Under the pieces are notes generated by a model. It searched no databases, had not been told where the DNA came from, and saw only the letters and a list, made by a program, of their open reading frames with translations. A stretch of 64,000 bases of DNA from Calliopsis andreniformis (taxonomy: Eukaryota > Arthropoda > Insecta > Hymenoptera > Andrenidae): assembly GCF_051401765.1 (NCBI RefSeq), contig NW_027480423.1, positions 19,530,001 to 19,594,000 on the forward strand, written 5' to 3'. Positions 41,701-54,338 of the stretch are shown here, piece by piece; within the stretch, counting starts at the first letter, position 1; the number at the start of each line of letters is the position of its first letter. A program made the position numbers and the translations under genes.

Positions 41701-44700
41701 AAAATACAATATAAATACAACAGCTTTTCCATCGTATAAAACGAATAATTGCAACCAGTATGAAACTTATGGTGATTTCTACTTTCCGAGCAACCTAGCC
41801 TTCACCCCAGGGCGTTGCTCCACCAGACCGAATAGTTACGGCCTAAGAAGTCAACGCCAGAAGCATAAAAAACGATATAAATACAACAGCTTTTCCATCG
41901 TATAAAACGAATAATTGCAACCAGTGTGAAAGTAATTGTCATATCTACGTTCCGAGCACCCTAGGCGTCACTCTAGGGCGTTGCTCCACCACATCTAATA
42001 GCTACGGCCTTAGAAGTCAACGCCAGAGGCATAAAATACAATATAAATACAACTGCGTTTCCATCGTATAAAACGAATAATTGCAACCAGTGTGAAAGTT
42101 ATGGTCATTTCTACATTCCGAGCAACCTAGGCTTCACTCTAGGGCGATGCTCCACCAGATCGAATTGTTAGGTCCTTAGAAGTAAAAGCCAGAAGCATAA
42201 AATACGATATAAATACAACAGCTTTTTCCATCGTATGAAACGAGTAATTGCAACCAGTATGAAACTTATGGTCATTTCTACTTTCCGAGCAAGCTAGGCT
42301 TCACCCTAGGGCGCTGGTCCAACAGATTGAATAGTTAGGGCCTTAGAAGTCAACGCCCGAAGCATAAAATGCAATAAAAATACAACAGTGTATCCATCAT
42401 ATAACAGGAATAATTGCAACCAGTTTGAAAGTGATGGCCAATTCTACTTTCCGAGCAACCTAGGCTTCGCCCTAGTGCGTTGCTCCAACAGATTGAATAG
42501 TCAGGGCCTTAGAAGTCAACGCCAGAAGCATAAAATACGATATAAATACAACAGCTTTTTCCATCGTCTGAAACGAGTAATTGCAACCAGTATGAAACTT
42601 ATGGTCATTTCTACTTTCCGAGCAAGCTAGCCTTCACCCTAGGGCGTTGGTCCAACAGATTGAATAGTTAGGGCCTTAGAAGTCAACGCCCGAAGCATAA
42701 AATGCAATAAAAATACAACAGTGTATCCATCATATAACAGGAATAATTGCAACCAGTTTGAAAGTGATGGCCAATTCTACGTTCCGGGCAACCTAGGCTT
42801 CACTCTAGGGCGTTGCTCCACCAGATCGAATAGTTAGTGCCTTAGAAGTCAACATCAGAAGAATAAAATACAATATAAATACAACAGTTTTTCCATCGTA
42901 GAAAACGAATAATTGCAACCAGTATGAAACTTGTGGTCATTTCTACTTCCAGAGAAACCTAGGCTTCACCCTAGGGCGTTGCTCCAACAGATTGAATAGT
43001 TAGGACCTTAGAAGTCAACGCCCGAACCGTAAAATGCAAAAAAAATACAACAGTGTTTCCATCATATAACAGGAATAATTGCAACCAGTTTGAAAGTGAT
43101 GGCCAATTCTACGTTCCGGGCAACCTAGGCTTCACTCTAGGGCGTTGCTCCACCAGATCGAATAGTTAGTGCCTTAGAAGTCAACGCCAGAAGCATAAAA
43201 TACAATATAAATACAACAGCTTTTCCATCGTATAAAACGAATAATTGCAACCAGTATGAAACTTACGGTCATTTCTACTTTCCGAGCAACCTAGGCTTCA
43301 CCCTAGGGCGTTGCTCCACCAGACCGAATAGTTACGGTCTAAGAAGTCAACGCCAGAAGCATGAAATACGATATAAATACAACAGCTTTTCCATCGTATA
43401 AAACGAATAATTGCAACCAGTATGTAACTTATGGTCATCTCTACTTTCCGAGCAAGGTAGGCTTCACCCAAGGGTGTTGGTCCAACAGATTGAATAGTTA
43501 GGGCCTTAGAAGTCAACGCCCGAAGCATAAAATGCAATAAAAATACAACAGTGTATCCATCATATAACAGGAATAATTGCAACCAGTTTGAAAGTGATGG
43601 CCAATTCTACGTTCCGGGCAACCTAGGCCTCACACTAGGGCGTTGCTCCACCAGATCGAATAGCTAGTGCCTTAGAAGTCAACGCCAGAAGCATAAAATA
43701 CAATATAAATACAACAGTTTTTCCATCGTATAAAACGAATAATTGCAACCAGTATGAAACTTATGTTCATTTCTACTTTCCGAGCAACCTAGGCTTCACC
43801 CTAGGGCGTTGCTCCAACAGATTGAATAGTTAGGGCCTTAGAAGTCAACGCCCGAACCATAAAATGCAAAAAAAAATACAACAGTGTTTCCATCATATAT
43901 CAGGAATAATTGCAACCAGTTTGAAAGTGATGGCCAATTCTACGTTCCGGGCAACCTAGGTTTCACTCCAGGGCGTTGATCCACCAGACCGAATAGTTAC
44001 GGCCTAAGAAGTCAACGCCAGAAGCATAAAATACGATATAAATACAACAGCTTTTCCACCGTACAAAACGACTAATTGCAACCAGTATGAAACTTATGGT
44101 CATTTCTACTTTCCGAGCAAGCTAGGCTTCACCCTAGGGCGTTGCTCCAACAGATTGAATAGTTAGATCCTTAGAAGTAAACGCCAGAAACATAAAATAC
44201 GATATAAATACAACAGCGTTTCCATCGTATAAAACGAATAATTGCAATCAGTGTGAAAGTTATGGTCATTTCTACATTCCGAGCAACCTAGAATTCACTC
44301 TAGGGTGTTGCTCCACCAGATCGAATAGTTAGGTCCTTAGAAGTAAACGCCAGAAGCATAAAATACGATATAAATACAACAGCGTTTCCATCGTATAAAA
44401 CGAATAATTGCAACCAGTGTGAAAGTTATGGTCATTTCTACATTCCGAGCAACCTAGGATTTTCTCTAGGGCGTTGCTCCACCAGATCCAATAGTTAGGT
44501 CCTTAGAAGTAAACGCCAGAAGCATAAAATACGATATAAATACAACAGCTTTTCCATCGTATAAAAGGAATGGTTGCAAACAGTGTGAAAGTAATGGTCA
44601 TTTCTACGTTCCCGGCAAGCTAGGCTTCACCCTAGGCCGTTGTTGCACCAGATCGAATAGTTAGGGCCTAAGAAGTGAACGCCAGAAGCATAAAATGCAA

Positions 44701-45238
44701 TAAAAATACAACAGCTTTCCCATCGTATAAAACGAATAATTGCAACCAGTATGAAACTTATGGTCATTTCTACTTTCCGAGCAAGCTAGGCTTCACCCTA
44801 GGGCGTTGCTCGAACAGATTGAATAGTTATTGCCTTAGAAGTCAACGCCCGAACCATAAAACGCAAAAAAAATACAACAGTGTTTCCATCATATAACAGG
44901 AATAATTGCAACCAGTTTGAAAGTGATGGCCAATTCTACGTATCCGGGCAACCTAGGCTTCACTCTATTGCGTTGCTCCACCAGATCGAATAGTTAGTGC
45001 CTTAGAAGTCAACGCCAGAAGCATAAAATACAATATAAATACAACAGTTTTTCCATCGTATAAAACGAATAATTGCAACCAGTATGAAACTTATGGTCAT
45101 TTCTACTTTCCGAGCAAGCTAGGCTTCACCCTAGGGCGTTGCTCGAACAGATGGAATAGTTAGTGCCTTAGAAGTCAACGCCAGAAGCATAAAATACAAT
45201 ATAAATACAACAGTTTTTCCATCGTATAAAACGAATAA
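35771..45238 (+). repeat. 57-monomer (9,468 bp) duplicated block, copy 2
   Basis: This near-identical copy lies in direct tandem with its left neighbour. Three junctions define the event. Copy 1 begins after GGATTAATTGCAACC (26,302), copy 1 joins copy 2 at CGAATAATTGCAACC (35,770), and copy 2 leaves homology at CGAATAATTGCAACCAGT (45,238), where it continues TATGAAAC and the other copy TTTGAAAG. All three sit in the same conserved segment of the monomer, as expected for in-register unequal exchange. A false duplication during assembly is the main alternative. The six distinguishing substitutions argue against a simple copy artefact. Confidence 0.95.
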
Positions 45239-46364
45239 TTGCAACCAGTATGAAACTTATGGACATTTCTACTTTCCGAGCAACCAAGGCTTCACTCTAG
45301 GGCGTTGCTCCAACAGATTGAATAGTTAGGGCCTTAGAAGTCAACGCCCGAACCATAAAATGCAAAAAAAATACAACAGTGTTTCCATCATATATCAGGA
45401 ATAATTGCAACCAGTTTGAAAGTGATGGCCAATTCTACGTTCCGGGCAACCTAGGTTTCACTCCAGGGCGTTGCTCCACCAGACCGAATAGTTACGGTCT
45501 AAGAAGTCAACGCCAGAAGCATAAAATACGATATAAATACAACAGCTTTTCCATCGTATAAAACGAATAATTGCAACCAGTATGTAACTTATGGTCATCT
45601 CTACTTTCCGAACAAGGTAGGCTTCACCCTAGGGTGTTGGTCCAACAGATTGAATAGTAAGGGCCTTAGAAGTCAACGCCCGAAGCATAAAATGCAATAA
45701 AAATACAACAGTGTATCCATCATATAACAGGAATAATTGCAACCAGTTTGAAAGTGATGGCCAATTCTACGTTCCGGGCAACCTAGGCCTCACACTAGGG
45801 CGTTGCTCCACCAGATCGAATAGCTAGTGCCTTAGAAGTCAACGCCAGAAGCATAAAATACAATATAAATACAACAGTTTTTCCATCGTATAAAACGAAT
45901 AAATGCAACCAGTATGAAACTTATGGTCATTTCTACTTTCCGAGCAACCTAGGCTTCACCCTAGGGCGTTGCTCCAACAGATTGAATAGTTAGGACCTTA
46001 GAAGTCAACGCCTGAACCATAAAATGCAAAAAAAATACAACAGTGTTTCCATCATATAACAGGAATAATTGCAACCAGTTTGAAAGTGATGGCCAATTCT
46101 ACGTTCCGGGCAACCTAGGTTTCACACCAGGGCGTTGCTCCTCCAGACCGAATAGTTAGGGCCTAAGAAGTGAACGCCAGAAGCATAAAATGCAATAAAA
46201 ATACAACAGCTCTCCCATCGTATAAAACGAATAATTGCAACCAGTATGAAACTTATGGTCATTTCTACTTTCCGAGCAAGCTAGGCTTCACCCTAGGGCG
46301 TTGCTCGAACAGATAGAATAGTTATTGCCTTAGAAGTCAACGCCCGATCCATAAAACGCAAAAA
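45239..46364 (+). repeat. A/B dimers after the 57-monomer block
   Basis: About seven monomers consist of A monomers with TTTCACTCCAGGGCG and CATATATCAGG and B monomers with TATGGACATTTC or TATGTAACTTATGG. They resemble the last part of the 57-monomer block (about 43.3-44.0 kb), which indicates a further partial copy with some divergence, for example CGAACAAGGTAGG near 45,609. Confidence 0.75.
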
Positions 46365-47575
46365 AAATACAACAGTGTTTCCATCATATAACAGGAATAA
46401 TTGCAACCAGTTTGAAAGTGATGGCCAATTCTACGTTCCGGGCAACCTAGGTTTCACTCCAGGGCGTTGATCCACCAGACCGAATAGTTACGGCCTAAGA
46501 AGTCAACGCCAGAAGCATAAAATACGATATAAATACAACAGTTTTTCCATCGTATAAAACGAGTAATTGCAACCAGTATGAAACTTATGGACATTTCTAC
46601 TTTCCGAGTAACCTAGGCTTCACCCTAGGGCGTTGCTCCAACAGATTGAATAGTTAGGTCCTTAGAAGTAAACGCCAGAAACATAAAATACGATATAAAT
46701 ACAACAGCGTTTCCATCGTATAAAACGAATAATTGCAATCAGTGTGAAAGTTATGGTCATTTCTACATTCCGAGCAACCTAGGATTCACTCTAGGGTGTT
46801 GCTCCACCAGATCGAATAGTTAGGTCCTTAGAAGTAAACGCCAGAAGCATAAAATACGATATAAATACAACAGCGTTTCCATCGTATAAAACGAATAATT
46901 GCAACCAGTATGAAACTTATGGTCATTTATACTTTCCGAGCAACCTAGGCTTCACCCTAGGGCGTTGCTCGAACAGATTGAATAGTTAGGACCTTACAAG
47001 TCAACGCCCTAACCATAAAATGCAAAAAAAATACAACAGTGTTTCCATCATATAACAGGAATAATTGCAACCAGTTTGAAAGTGATGGCCAATTCTACGT
47101 TCCGGGCAACCTAGGTTTCACTCCAGGGCGTTGATCCACCAGACCGAATAGTTACGGCCTAAGAAGTCAACGCCAGAAGCATAAAATACGATATAAATAC
47201 AACAGTTTTTCCATCGTATAAAACGAGTAATTGCAACCAGTATGAAACTTATGGACATTTCTACTTTCCGAGCAACCTAGGCTTCACCCTAGGGCGTTGC
47301 TCCAACAGATTGAATAGTTAGGTCCTTAGAAGTAAACGCCAGAAACATAAAATACGATATAAATACAACAGCGTTTCCATCGTATAAAACGAATAATTGC
47401 AATCAGTGTGAAAGTTATGGTCATTTCTACATTCCGAGCAACCTAGGATTCACTCTAGGGTGTTGCTCCACCAGATCGAATAGTTAGGTCCTTAGAAGTA
47501 AACGCCAGAAGCATAAAATACGATATAAATACAACAGCGTTTCCATCGTATAAAACGAATAATTGCAACCAGTGT
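46365..47575 (+). repeat. Four-monomer (664 bp) unit, nearly two copies
   Basis: Offset 664 bp is confirmed at CCGGG (46,440 and 47,104), GGGCGTTGATCCACC and GGACATTTCTACTTTCC. Copy 1 is 46,365-47,028; copy 2 runs to about 47,575, where CCAGTATG and CCAGTGTG diverge. The content (A, B, C, C) differs from the 664-bp unit at 19-20 kb, so the two four-monomer units arose independently. Confidence 0.8.
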
Positions 47576-48845
47576 GAAAGTTATGGTCATTTCTACATTC
47601 CGAGCAACCTAGGATTCACTCTAGGGCGTTGCTCCACCAGATCGAATAGTTAGGACCTTAGAAGTATACGCCAGAAGCATAAAATACGATATAAATACAA
47701 CAGCTTTTCCATCGTATAAAAGGAATAGTTGCAAACAGTGTGAAAGTAATGGTCATTTCTACGTTCCCGGCAAGCTAGGCTTCACCCTAGGCCGTTGTTT
47801 CACCAGATCGAATAGTTAGGGCCTAAGAAGTGAACGCCAGAAGCATAAAATGCAATAAAAATACAACAGCTTTCCCATCGTATAAAACGAATAATTGCAA
47901 CCAGTATGAAACTTATGGTCATTTCTACTTTCCGAGCAAGCTAGGCATCACCCTAGGGCGTTGCTCGAACAGATTGAATAGTTATTGCCTTAGAAGTCAA
48001 CGCCCGAACCACAAAACGCAAAAAAAATACAACAGTGTTTCCAACATATAACAGGAATAATTGCAACCAGTTTGAAAGTGATGGCCAATTCTACGTATCC
48101 GGGCAACCTAGGCTTCACTCTATTGCGTTGCTCCACCAGATCGAATAGTTAGTGCCTTAGAAGTCAACGCCAGAAGCATAAAATACAATATAAATACAAC
48201 AGTTTTTCCATCGTATAAAACGAATAATTGCAACCAGTATGAAACTTATGGACATTTCTACTTTCCGAGCAACCTAGGCTTCACTCTAGGGCGTTGCTCC
48301 AACAGATTGAATGGTTAGGGCCTTAGAAGTCAACGCCCGAACCATAAAATGCAAAAAAAAATACAACAGTGTTTCCATCATATATCAGGAATAATTGCAA
48401 CCAGTTTGAAAGTGATGGCCAATTCTACGTTCCGGGCAACCTAGGTTTCACTCCAGGGCGTTGCTCCACCAGACCGAATAGTTACGGTCTAAGAAGTCAA
48501 CGCCAGAAGCATAAAATACGATATAAATACAACAGCTTTTCCATCGTATAAAACGAATAATTGCAACCAGTATGTAACTTATGGTCATCTCTACTTTCCG
48601 AGCAAGGTAGGCTTCACCCTAGGGTGTTGGTCCAACAGATTGAATAGTTAGGGTCTTAGAAGTCAACGCCCGAAGCATAAAATGCAATAAAAATACAACA
48701 GTGTATCCATCATATAACAGGAATAATTGCAACCAGTTTGAAAGTGATGGCCAATTCTACGTTCCGGGCAACCTAGGCCTCACACTAGGGCGTTGCTCCA
48801 CCAGATCGAATAGCTAGTGCCTTAGAAGTCAACGCCAGAAGCATA
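47346..48845 (+). repeat. Nine-monomer segment copied 22 monomers downstream, copy 1
   Basis: This matches 51,002-52,501 at an offset of 3,656 bp (22 x 166 + 4). Shared markers include GAAGTATACGCC, CCACAAAACGC, TTTCCAACATATAACAGG and GAATGGTTAGGGCC. Differences I saw are GGCATCACC against GGCTTCACC near 47,946 and CAGCTTTCCC against CAGGTTTCCC near 47,869. Confidence 0.85.
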
Positions 48846-49189
48846 AAATACAATATAAATACAACAGTTTTTCCATCGTATAAAACGAATAATTGCAACC
48901 AGTATGAAACTTATGGTCATTTCTACTTTCCGAGCAACCTAGGCTTCACCCTAGGGCGTTGCTCCAACAGATTGAATAGTTAGGACCTTAGAAGTCAACG
49001 CCCGAACCATAAAATGCAAAAAAAATACAACAGTGTTTCCATCATATAACAGGAATAATTGCAACCAGTTTGAAAGTGATGGCCAATTCTACGTTCCGGG
49101 CAACCTAGGATTCACTCCAGGGCGTTGATCCACCAGACCGAATAGTTACGGCCTAAGAAGTCAACGCCAGAAGCATAAAATACGATATA

Positions 49190-51015
49190 AGTACAACAGC
49201 TTTTCCACCGTATAAAACGACTAATTGCAACCAGTATGAAACTTATGGTCATTTCTACTTTCCGAGCAAGCTAGGCTTCACCCTAGGGCGTTGCTCCAAC
49301 AGATTGAATAGTTAGGACCTTAGAAGTCAACGCCAGAAACATAAAATACGATATAAATACAACAGCGTTTCCATCGTATAAAACGAATAATTGCAATCAG
49401 TGTGAAAGTTATGGTCATTTCTACATTCCGAGCAACCTAGGATTCACTCTAGGGTGTTGCTCCACCAGATCGAATAGTTAGGTCCTTAGAAGTAAACGCC
49501 AGAAGCATAAAATACGATATAAATACAACAGCGTTTCCATCGTATAAAACGAATAATTGCAACCAGTGTGAAAGTTATGGTCATTTCTACATTCCGAGCA
49601 ACCTAGGATTCACTCTAGGCCGTTGTTTCACCAGATCGAATAGTTAGGGCCTAAGAAGTGAACGCCAGAAGCATAAAATGCAATAAAAATACAACAGCTT
49701 TCCCATCGTATAAAACGAATAATTGCAACCAGTATGAAACTTATGGTCATTTCTACTTTCCGAGCAAGCTAGGCTTCACCCTAGGGCGTTGCTCGAACAG
49801 ATAGAATAGTTATTGCCTTAGAAGTCAACGCCCGATCCATAAAACGCAAAAAAAATACAACAGTGTTTCCATCATATAACAGGAATAATTGCAACCAGTT
49901 TGAAAGTGATGGCCAATTCTACGTATCCGGGCAACCTAGGCTTCACTCTATTGCGTTGCTCCACCAGATCGAATAGTTAGTGCCTTAGAAGTCAACGCCA
50001 GAAGCATAAAATACAATATAAATACAACAGTTTTTCCATCGTATAAAACGAATAATTGCAACCAGTATGAAACTTATGGACATTTCTACTTTCCGAGCAA
50101 CCTAGGCTTCACTCTAGGGCGTTGCTCCAAGAGATTGAATAGTTAGGGCCTTAGAAGTCAACGCCCGAACCATAAAATGCAAAAAAAAATACAACAGTGT
50201 TTCCATCATATATCAGGAATAATTGCAACCAGTTTGAAAGTGATGGCCAATTCTACGTTCCGGGCAACCTAGCTTTCACTCCAGGGCGTTGCTACACCAG
50301 ACCGAATAGTTACGGTCTAAGAAGTCAACGCCAGAAGCATAAAATACGATATAAATACAACAGCTTTTCCATCGTATAAAACGAATAATTGCAACCAGTA
50401 TGTAACTTATGGTCATCTCTACTTTCCGAGCAAGGTAGGCTTCACCCTAGGGTGTTGGTCCAACAGATTGAATAGTTAGGGCCTTAGAAGTCAACGCCCG
50501 AAGCATAAAATGCAATAAAAATACAACAGTGTATCCATCATATAACAGGAATAATTGCAACCAGTTTGAAAGTGATGGCCAATTCTACGTTCCGGGCAAC
50601 CTAGGCCTCACACTAGGGCGTTGCTCCACCAGATCGAATAGCTAGTGGCTTAGAAGTCAACGCCAGAAGCATAAAATACAATATAAATACAACAGTTTTT
50701 CCATCGTATAAAACGAATAATTGCAACCAGTATGAAACTTATGGTCATTTATACTTTCCGAGCAACCTAGGCTTCACCCTAGGGCGTTGCTCGAACAGAT
50801 TGAATAGTTAGGACCTTACAAGTCAACGCCCGAACCATAAAATGCAAAAAAAATACAACAGTGTTTCCATCATATAACAGGAATAATTGCAACCAGTTTG
50901 AAAGTGATGGCCAATTCTACGTTCCGGGCAACCTAGGTTTCACTCCAGGGCGTTGATCCACCAGACCGAATAGTTACGGCCTAAGAAGTCAACGCCAGAA
51001 GCATAAAATACGATA
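49190..51015 (+). repeat. 11-monomer segment copied 20 monomers downstream, copy 1
   Basis: This matches 52,513-54,338 at an offset of about 3,323 bp (20 x 166 + 3). Shared markers are TTCCACCGTATAAAACGACT, CTCCAAGAGATTG, GCTACACCAGACC, CTAGTGGCTTAG and CCTTACAAGTC. One monomer (about 49,921-49,987) is not conserved in the partner and appears to have been replaced there. Confidence 0.85.
49510..49650 (+). repeat. Fused C/F monomer, deletion junction
   Basis: The left part is class C (GTGTGAAAGTTATGG, CTACATTCCGAGCAACC, GGATTCACTC). The tail is class F (GGCCGTTGTTTCACCAG). In the related series near 47.5-47.8 kb, C and F are separate neighbouring monomers, so one monomer has been lost with the join in or beside the dyad near 49,613-49,625. 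The same fused monomer occurs at about 52,940 as part of the 20-monomer copy. Confidence 0.7.
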
Positions 51016-52512
51016 TAAATACAACAGCGTTTCCATCGTATAAAACGAATAATTGCAATCAGTGTGAAAGTTATGGTCATTTCTACATTCCGAGCAACCT
51101 AGGATTCACTCTAGGGTGTTGCTCCACCAGATCGAATAGTTAGGTCCTTAGAAGTAAACGCCAGAAGCATAAAATACGATATAAATACAACAGCGTTTCC
51201 ATCGTATAAAACGAATAATTGCAACCAGTGTGAAAGTCATGGTCATTTCTACATTCCGAGCAACCTAGGATTCACTCTAGGGCGTTGCTCCACCAGATCG
51301 AATAGTTAGGACCTTAGAAGTATACGCCAGAAGCATAAAATACGATATAAATACAACAGCTTTTCCATCGTATAAAAGGAATAGTTGCAAACAGTGTGAA
51401 AGTAATGGTCATTTCTACGTTCCCGGCAAGCTAGGCTTCACCCTAGGCCGTTGTTTCACCAGATCGAATAGTTAGGGCCTAAGAAGTGAACGCCAGAAGC
51501 ATAAAATGCAATAAAAATACAACAGGTTTCCCATCGTATAAAACGAATAATTGCAACCAGTATGAAACTTATGGTCATTTCTACTTTCCGAGCAAGCTAG
51601 GCTTCACCCTAGGGCGTTGCTCGAACAGATTGAATAGTTATTGCCTTAGAAGTCAACGCCCGAACCACAAAACGCAAAAAAAATACAACAGTGTTTCCAA
51701 CATATAACAGGAATAATTGCAACCAGTTTGAAAGTGATGGCCAATTCTACGTATCCGGGCAACCTAGGCTTCACTCTATTGCGTTGCTCCACCAGATCGA
51801 ATAGTTAGTGCCTTAGAAGTCAACGCCAGAAGCATAAAATACAATATAAATACAACAGTTTTTCCATCGTATAAAACGAATAATTGCAACCAGTATGAAA
51901 CTTATGGACATTTCTACTTTCCGAGCAACCTAGGCTTCACTCTAGGGCGTTGCTCCAACAGATTGAATGGTTAGGGCCTTAGAAGTCAACGCCCGAACCA
52001 TAAAATGCAAAAAAAAATACAACAGTGTTTCCATCATATATCAGGAATAATTGCAACCAGTTTGAAAGTGATGGCCAATTCTACGTTCCGGGCAACCTAG
52101 GTTTCACTCCAGGGCGTTGCTCCACCAGACCGAATAGTTACGGTCTAAGAAGTCAACGCCAGAAGCATAAAATACGATATAAATACAACAGCTTTTCCAT
52201 CGTATAAAACGAATAATTGCAACCAGTATGTAACTTATGGTCATCTCTACTTTCCGAGCAAGGTAGGCTTCACCCTAGGGTGTTGGTCCAACAGATTGAA
52301 TAGTTAGGGTCTTAGAAGTCAACGCCCGAAGCATAAAATGCAATAAAAATACAACAGTGTATCCACCATATAACAGGAATAATTGCAACCAGTTTGAAAG
52401 TGATGGCCAATTCTACGTTCCGGGCAACCTAGGCCTCACACTAGGGCGTTGCACCACCAGATCGAATAGCTAGTGCCTTAGAAGTCAACGCCAGAAGCAT
52501 AAAATACGATAT
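51016..52512 (+). repeat. Nine-monomer segment, copy 2 of 47,346-48,845
   Basis: This is the downstream partner at 3,656 bp. It has its own substitutions TGTATCCACCATATAAC and GTTGCACCACCAG near 52,360 and 52,449. The similarity ends near 52,501, where the next monomer begins AAATACGATATAAATAC instead of AAATACAATATAAATAC. Confidence 0.85.
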
Positions 52513-54338
52513 AAATACAACAGCTTTTCCACCGTATAAAACGACTAATTGCAACCAGTATGAAACTTATGGTCATTTCTACTTTCCGAGCATGCTAGGC
52601 TTCACCCTAGGGCGTTGCTCCAACAGATTGAATAGTTAGGACCTTAGAAGTCAACGCCAGAAACATAAAATACGATATAAATACAACAGCGTTTCCATCG
52701 TATAAAACGAATAATTGCAATCAGTGTGAAAGTTATGGTCATTTCTACATTCCGAGCAACCTAGGATTCACTCTAGGGTGTTGCTCCACCAGAACGAATA
52801 GTTAGGTCCTTAGAAGTAAACGCCAGAAGCATAAAATACGATATAAATACAACAGCGTTTCCATCGTATAAAACGAATAATTGCAACCAGTGTGAAAGTT
52901 ATGGTCATTTCTACATTCCGAGCAACCTAGGATTCACTCTAGGCCGTTGTTTCACCAGATCGAATAGTTAGGGCCTAAGAAGTGAACGCCAGAAGCATAA
53001 AATGCAATAAAAATACAACAGCTTTCCCATCGTATAAAACGAATAATTGCAACCAGTATGAAACTTATGGTCATTTCTACTTTCCGAGCAAGCTAGGCTT
53101 CACCCTAGGGCGTTGCTCGAACAGATAGAATAGTTATTGCCTTAGAAGTCAACGCCCGATCCATAAAACGCAAAAAAAATACAACAGTGTTTCCATCATA
53201 TAACAGGAATAATTGCAACCAGTTTGAAAGTGATGGCCAATTCTACGTTCCGGGCAACCTAGGTTTCACTCCAGGGCGTTGCTACACCAGACCGAATAGT
53301 TACGGTCTAAGAAGTCAACGCCAGAAGCATAAAATACAATATAAATACAACAGTTTTTCCATCGTATAAAACGAATAATTGCAACCAGTATGAAACTTAT
53401 GGACATTTCTACTTTCCGAGCAACCTAGGCTTCACTCTAGGGCGTTGCTCCAAGAGATTGAATAGTTAGGGCCTTAGAAGTCAACGCCCGAACCATAAAA
53501 TGCAAAAAAAAATACAACAGTGTTTCCATCATATATCAGGAATAATTGCAACCAGTTTGAAAGTGATGGCCAATTCTACGTTCCGGGCAACCTAGGTTTC
53601 ACTCCAGGGCGTTGCTACACCAGACCGAATAGTTACGGTCTAAGAAGTCAACGCCAGAAGCATAAAATACGATATAAATACAACAGCTTTTCCATCGTAT
53701 AAAACGAATAATTGCAACCAGTATGTAACTTATGGTCATCTCTACTTTCCGAGCAAGGTAGGCTTCACCCTAGGGTGTTGGTCCAACAGATTGAATAGTT
53801 AGGGCCTTAGAAGTCAACGCCCGAAGCATAAAATGCAATAAAAATACAACAGTGTATCCATCATATAACAGGAATAATTGCAACCAGTTTGAAAGTGATG
53901 GCCAATTCTACGTTCCGGGCAACCTAGGCCTCACACTAGGGCGTTGCTCCACCAGATCGAATAGCTAGTGGCTTAGAAGTCAACGCCAGAAGCATAAAAT
54001 ACAATATAAATACAACAGTTTTTCCATCGTATAAAACGAATAATTGCAACCAGTATGAAACTTATGGTCATTTATACTTTCCGAGCAACCTAGGCTTCAC
54101 CCTAGGGCGTTGCTCGAACAGATTGAATAGTTAGGACCTTACAAGTCAACGCCCGAACCATAAAATGCAAAAAAAATACAACAGTGTTTCCATCATATAA
54201 CAGGAATAATTGCAACCAGTTTGAAAGTGATGGCCAATTCTACGTTCCGGGCAACCTAGGTTTCACTCCAGGGCGTTGATCCACCAGACCGAATAGTTAC
54301 GGCCTAAGAAGTCAACGCCAGAAGCATAAAATACGATA
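52513..54338 (+). repeat. 11-monomer segment, copy 2 of 49,190-51,015
   Basis: This is the downstream partner at about 3,323 bp, including the same fused C/F monomer (near 52,930-52,960) and the CTCCAAGAGATTG variant. It departs from its partner only over one short patch at about 53,246-53,310. Confidence 0.85.
53246..53310 (+). repeat. Putative gene-conversion patch inside one monomer
   Basis: Where the upstream partner (49,921-49,987) reads ACGTATCCGGG, CACTCTATTGCG, CCAGATCG and TTAGTGCC, this patch reads ACGTTCCGGG, CACTCCAGGGCG, GCTACACCAGACCG and TTACGGTCTAAG. The replacement matches the monomer 333 bp downstream (about 53,579-53,643), including the rare GCTACACCAG. Flanking sequence on both sides still follows the upstream partner. 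Conversion from the neighbouring dimer is the simplest reading; a double exchange would look the same. Confidence 0.6.
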
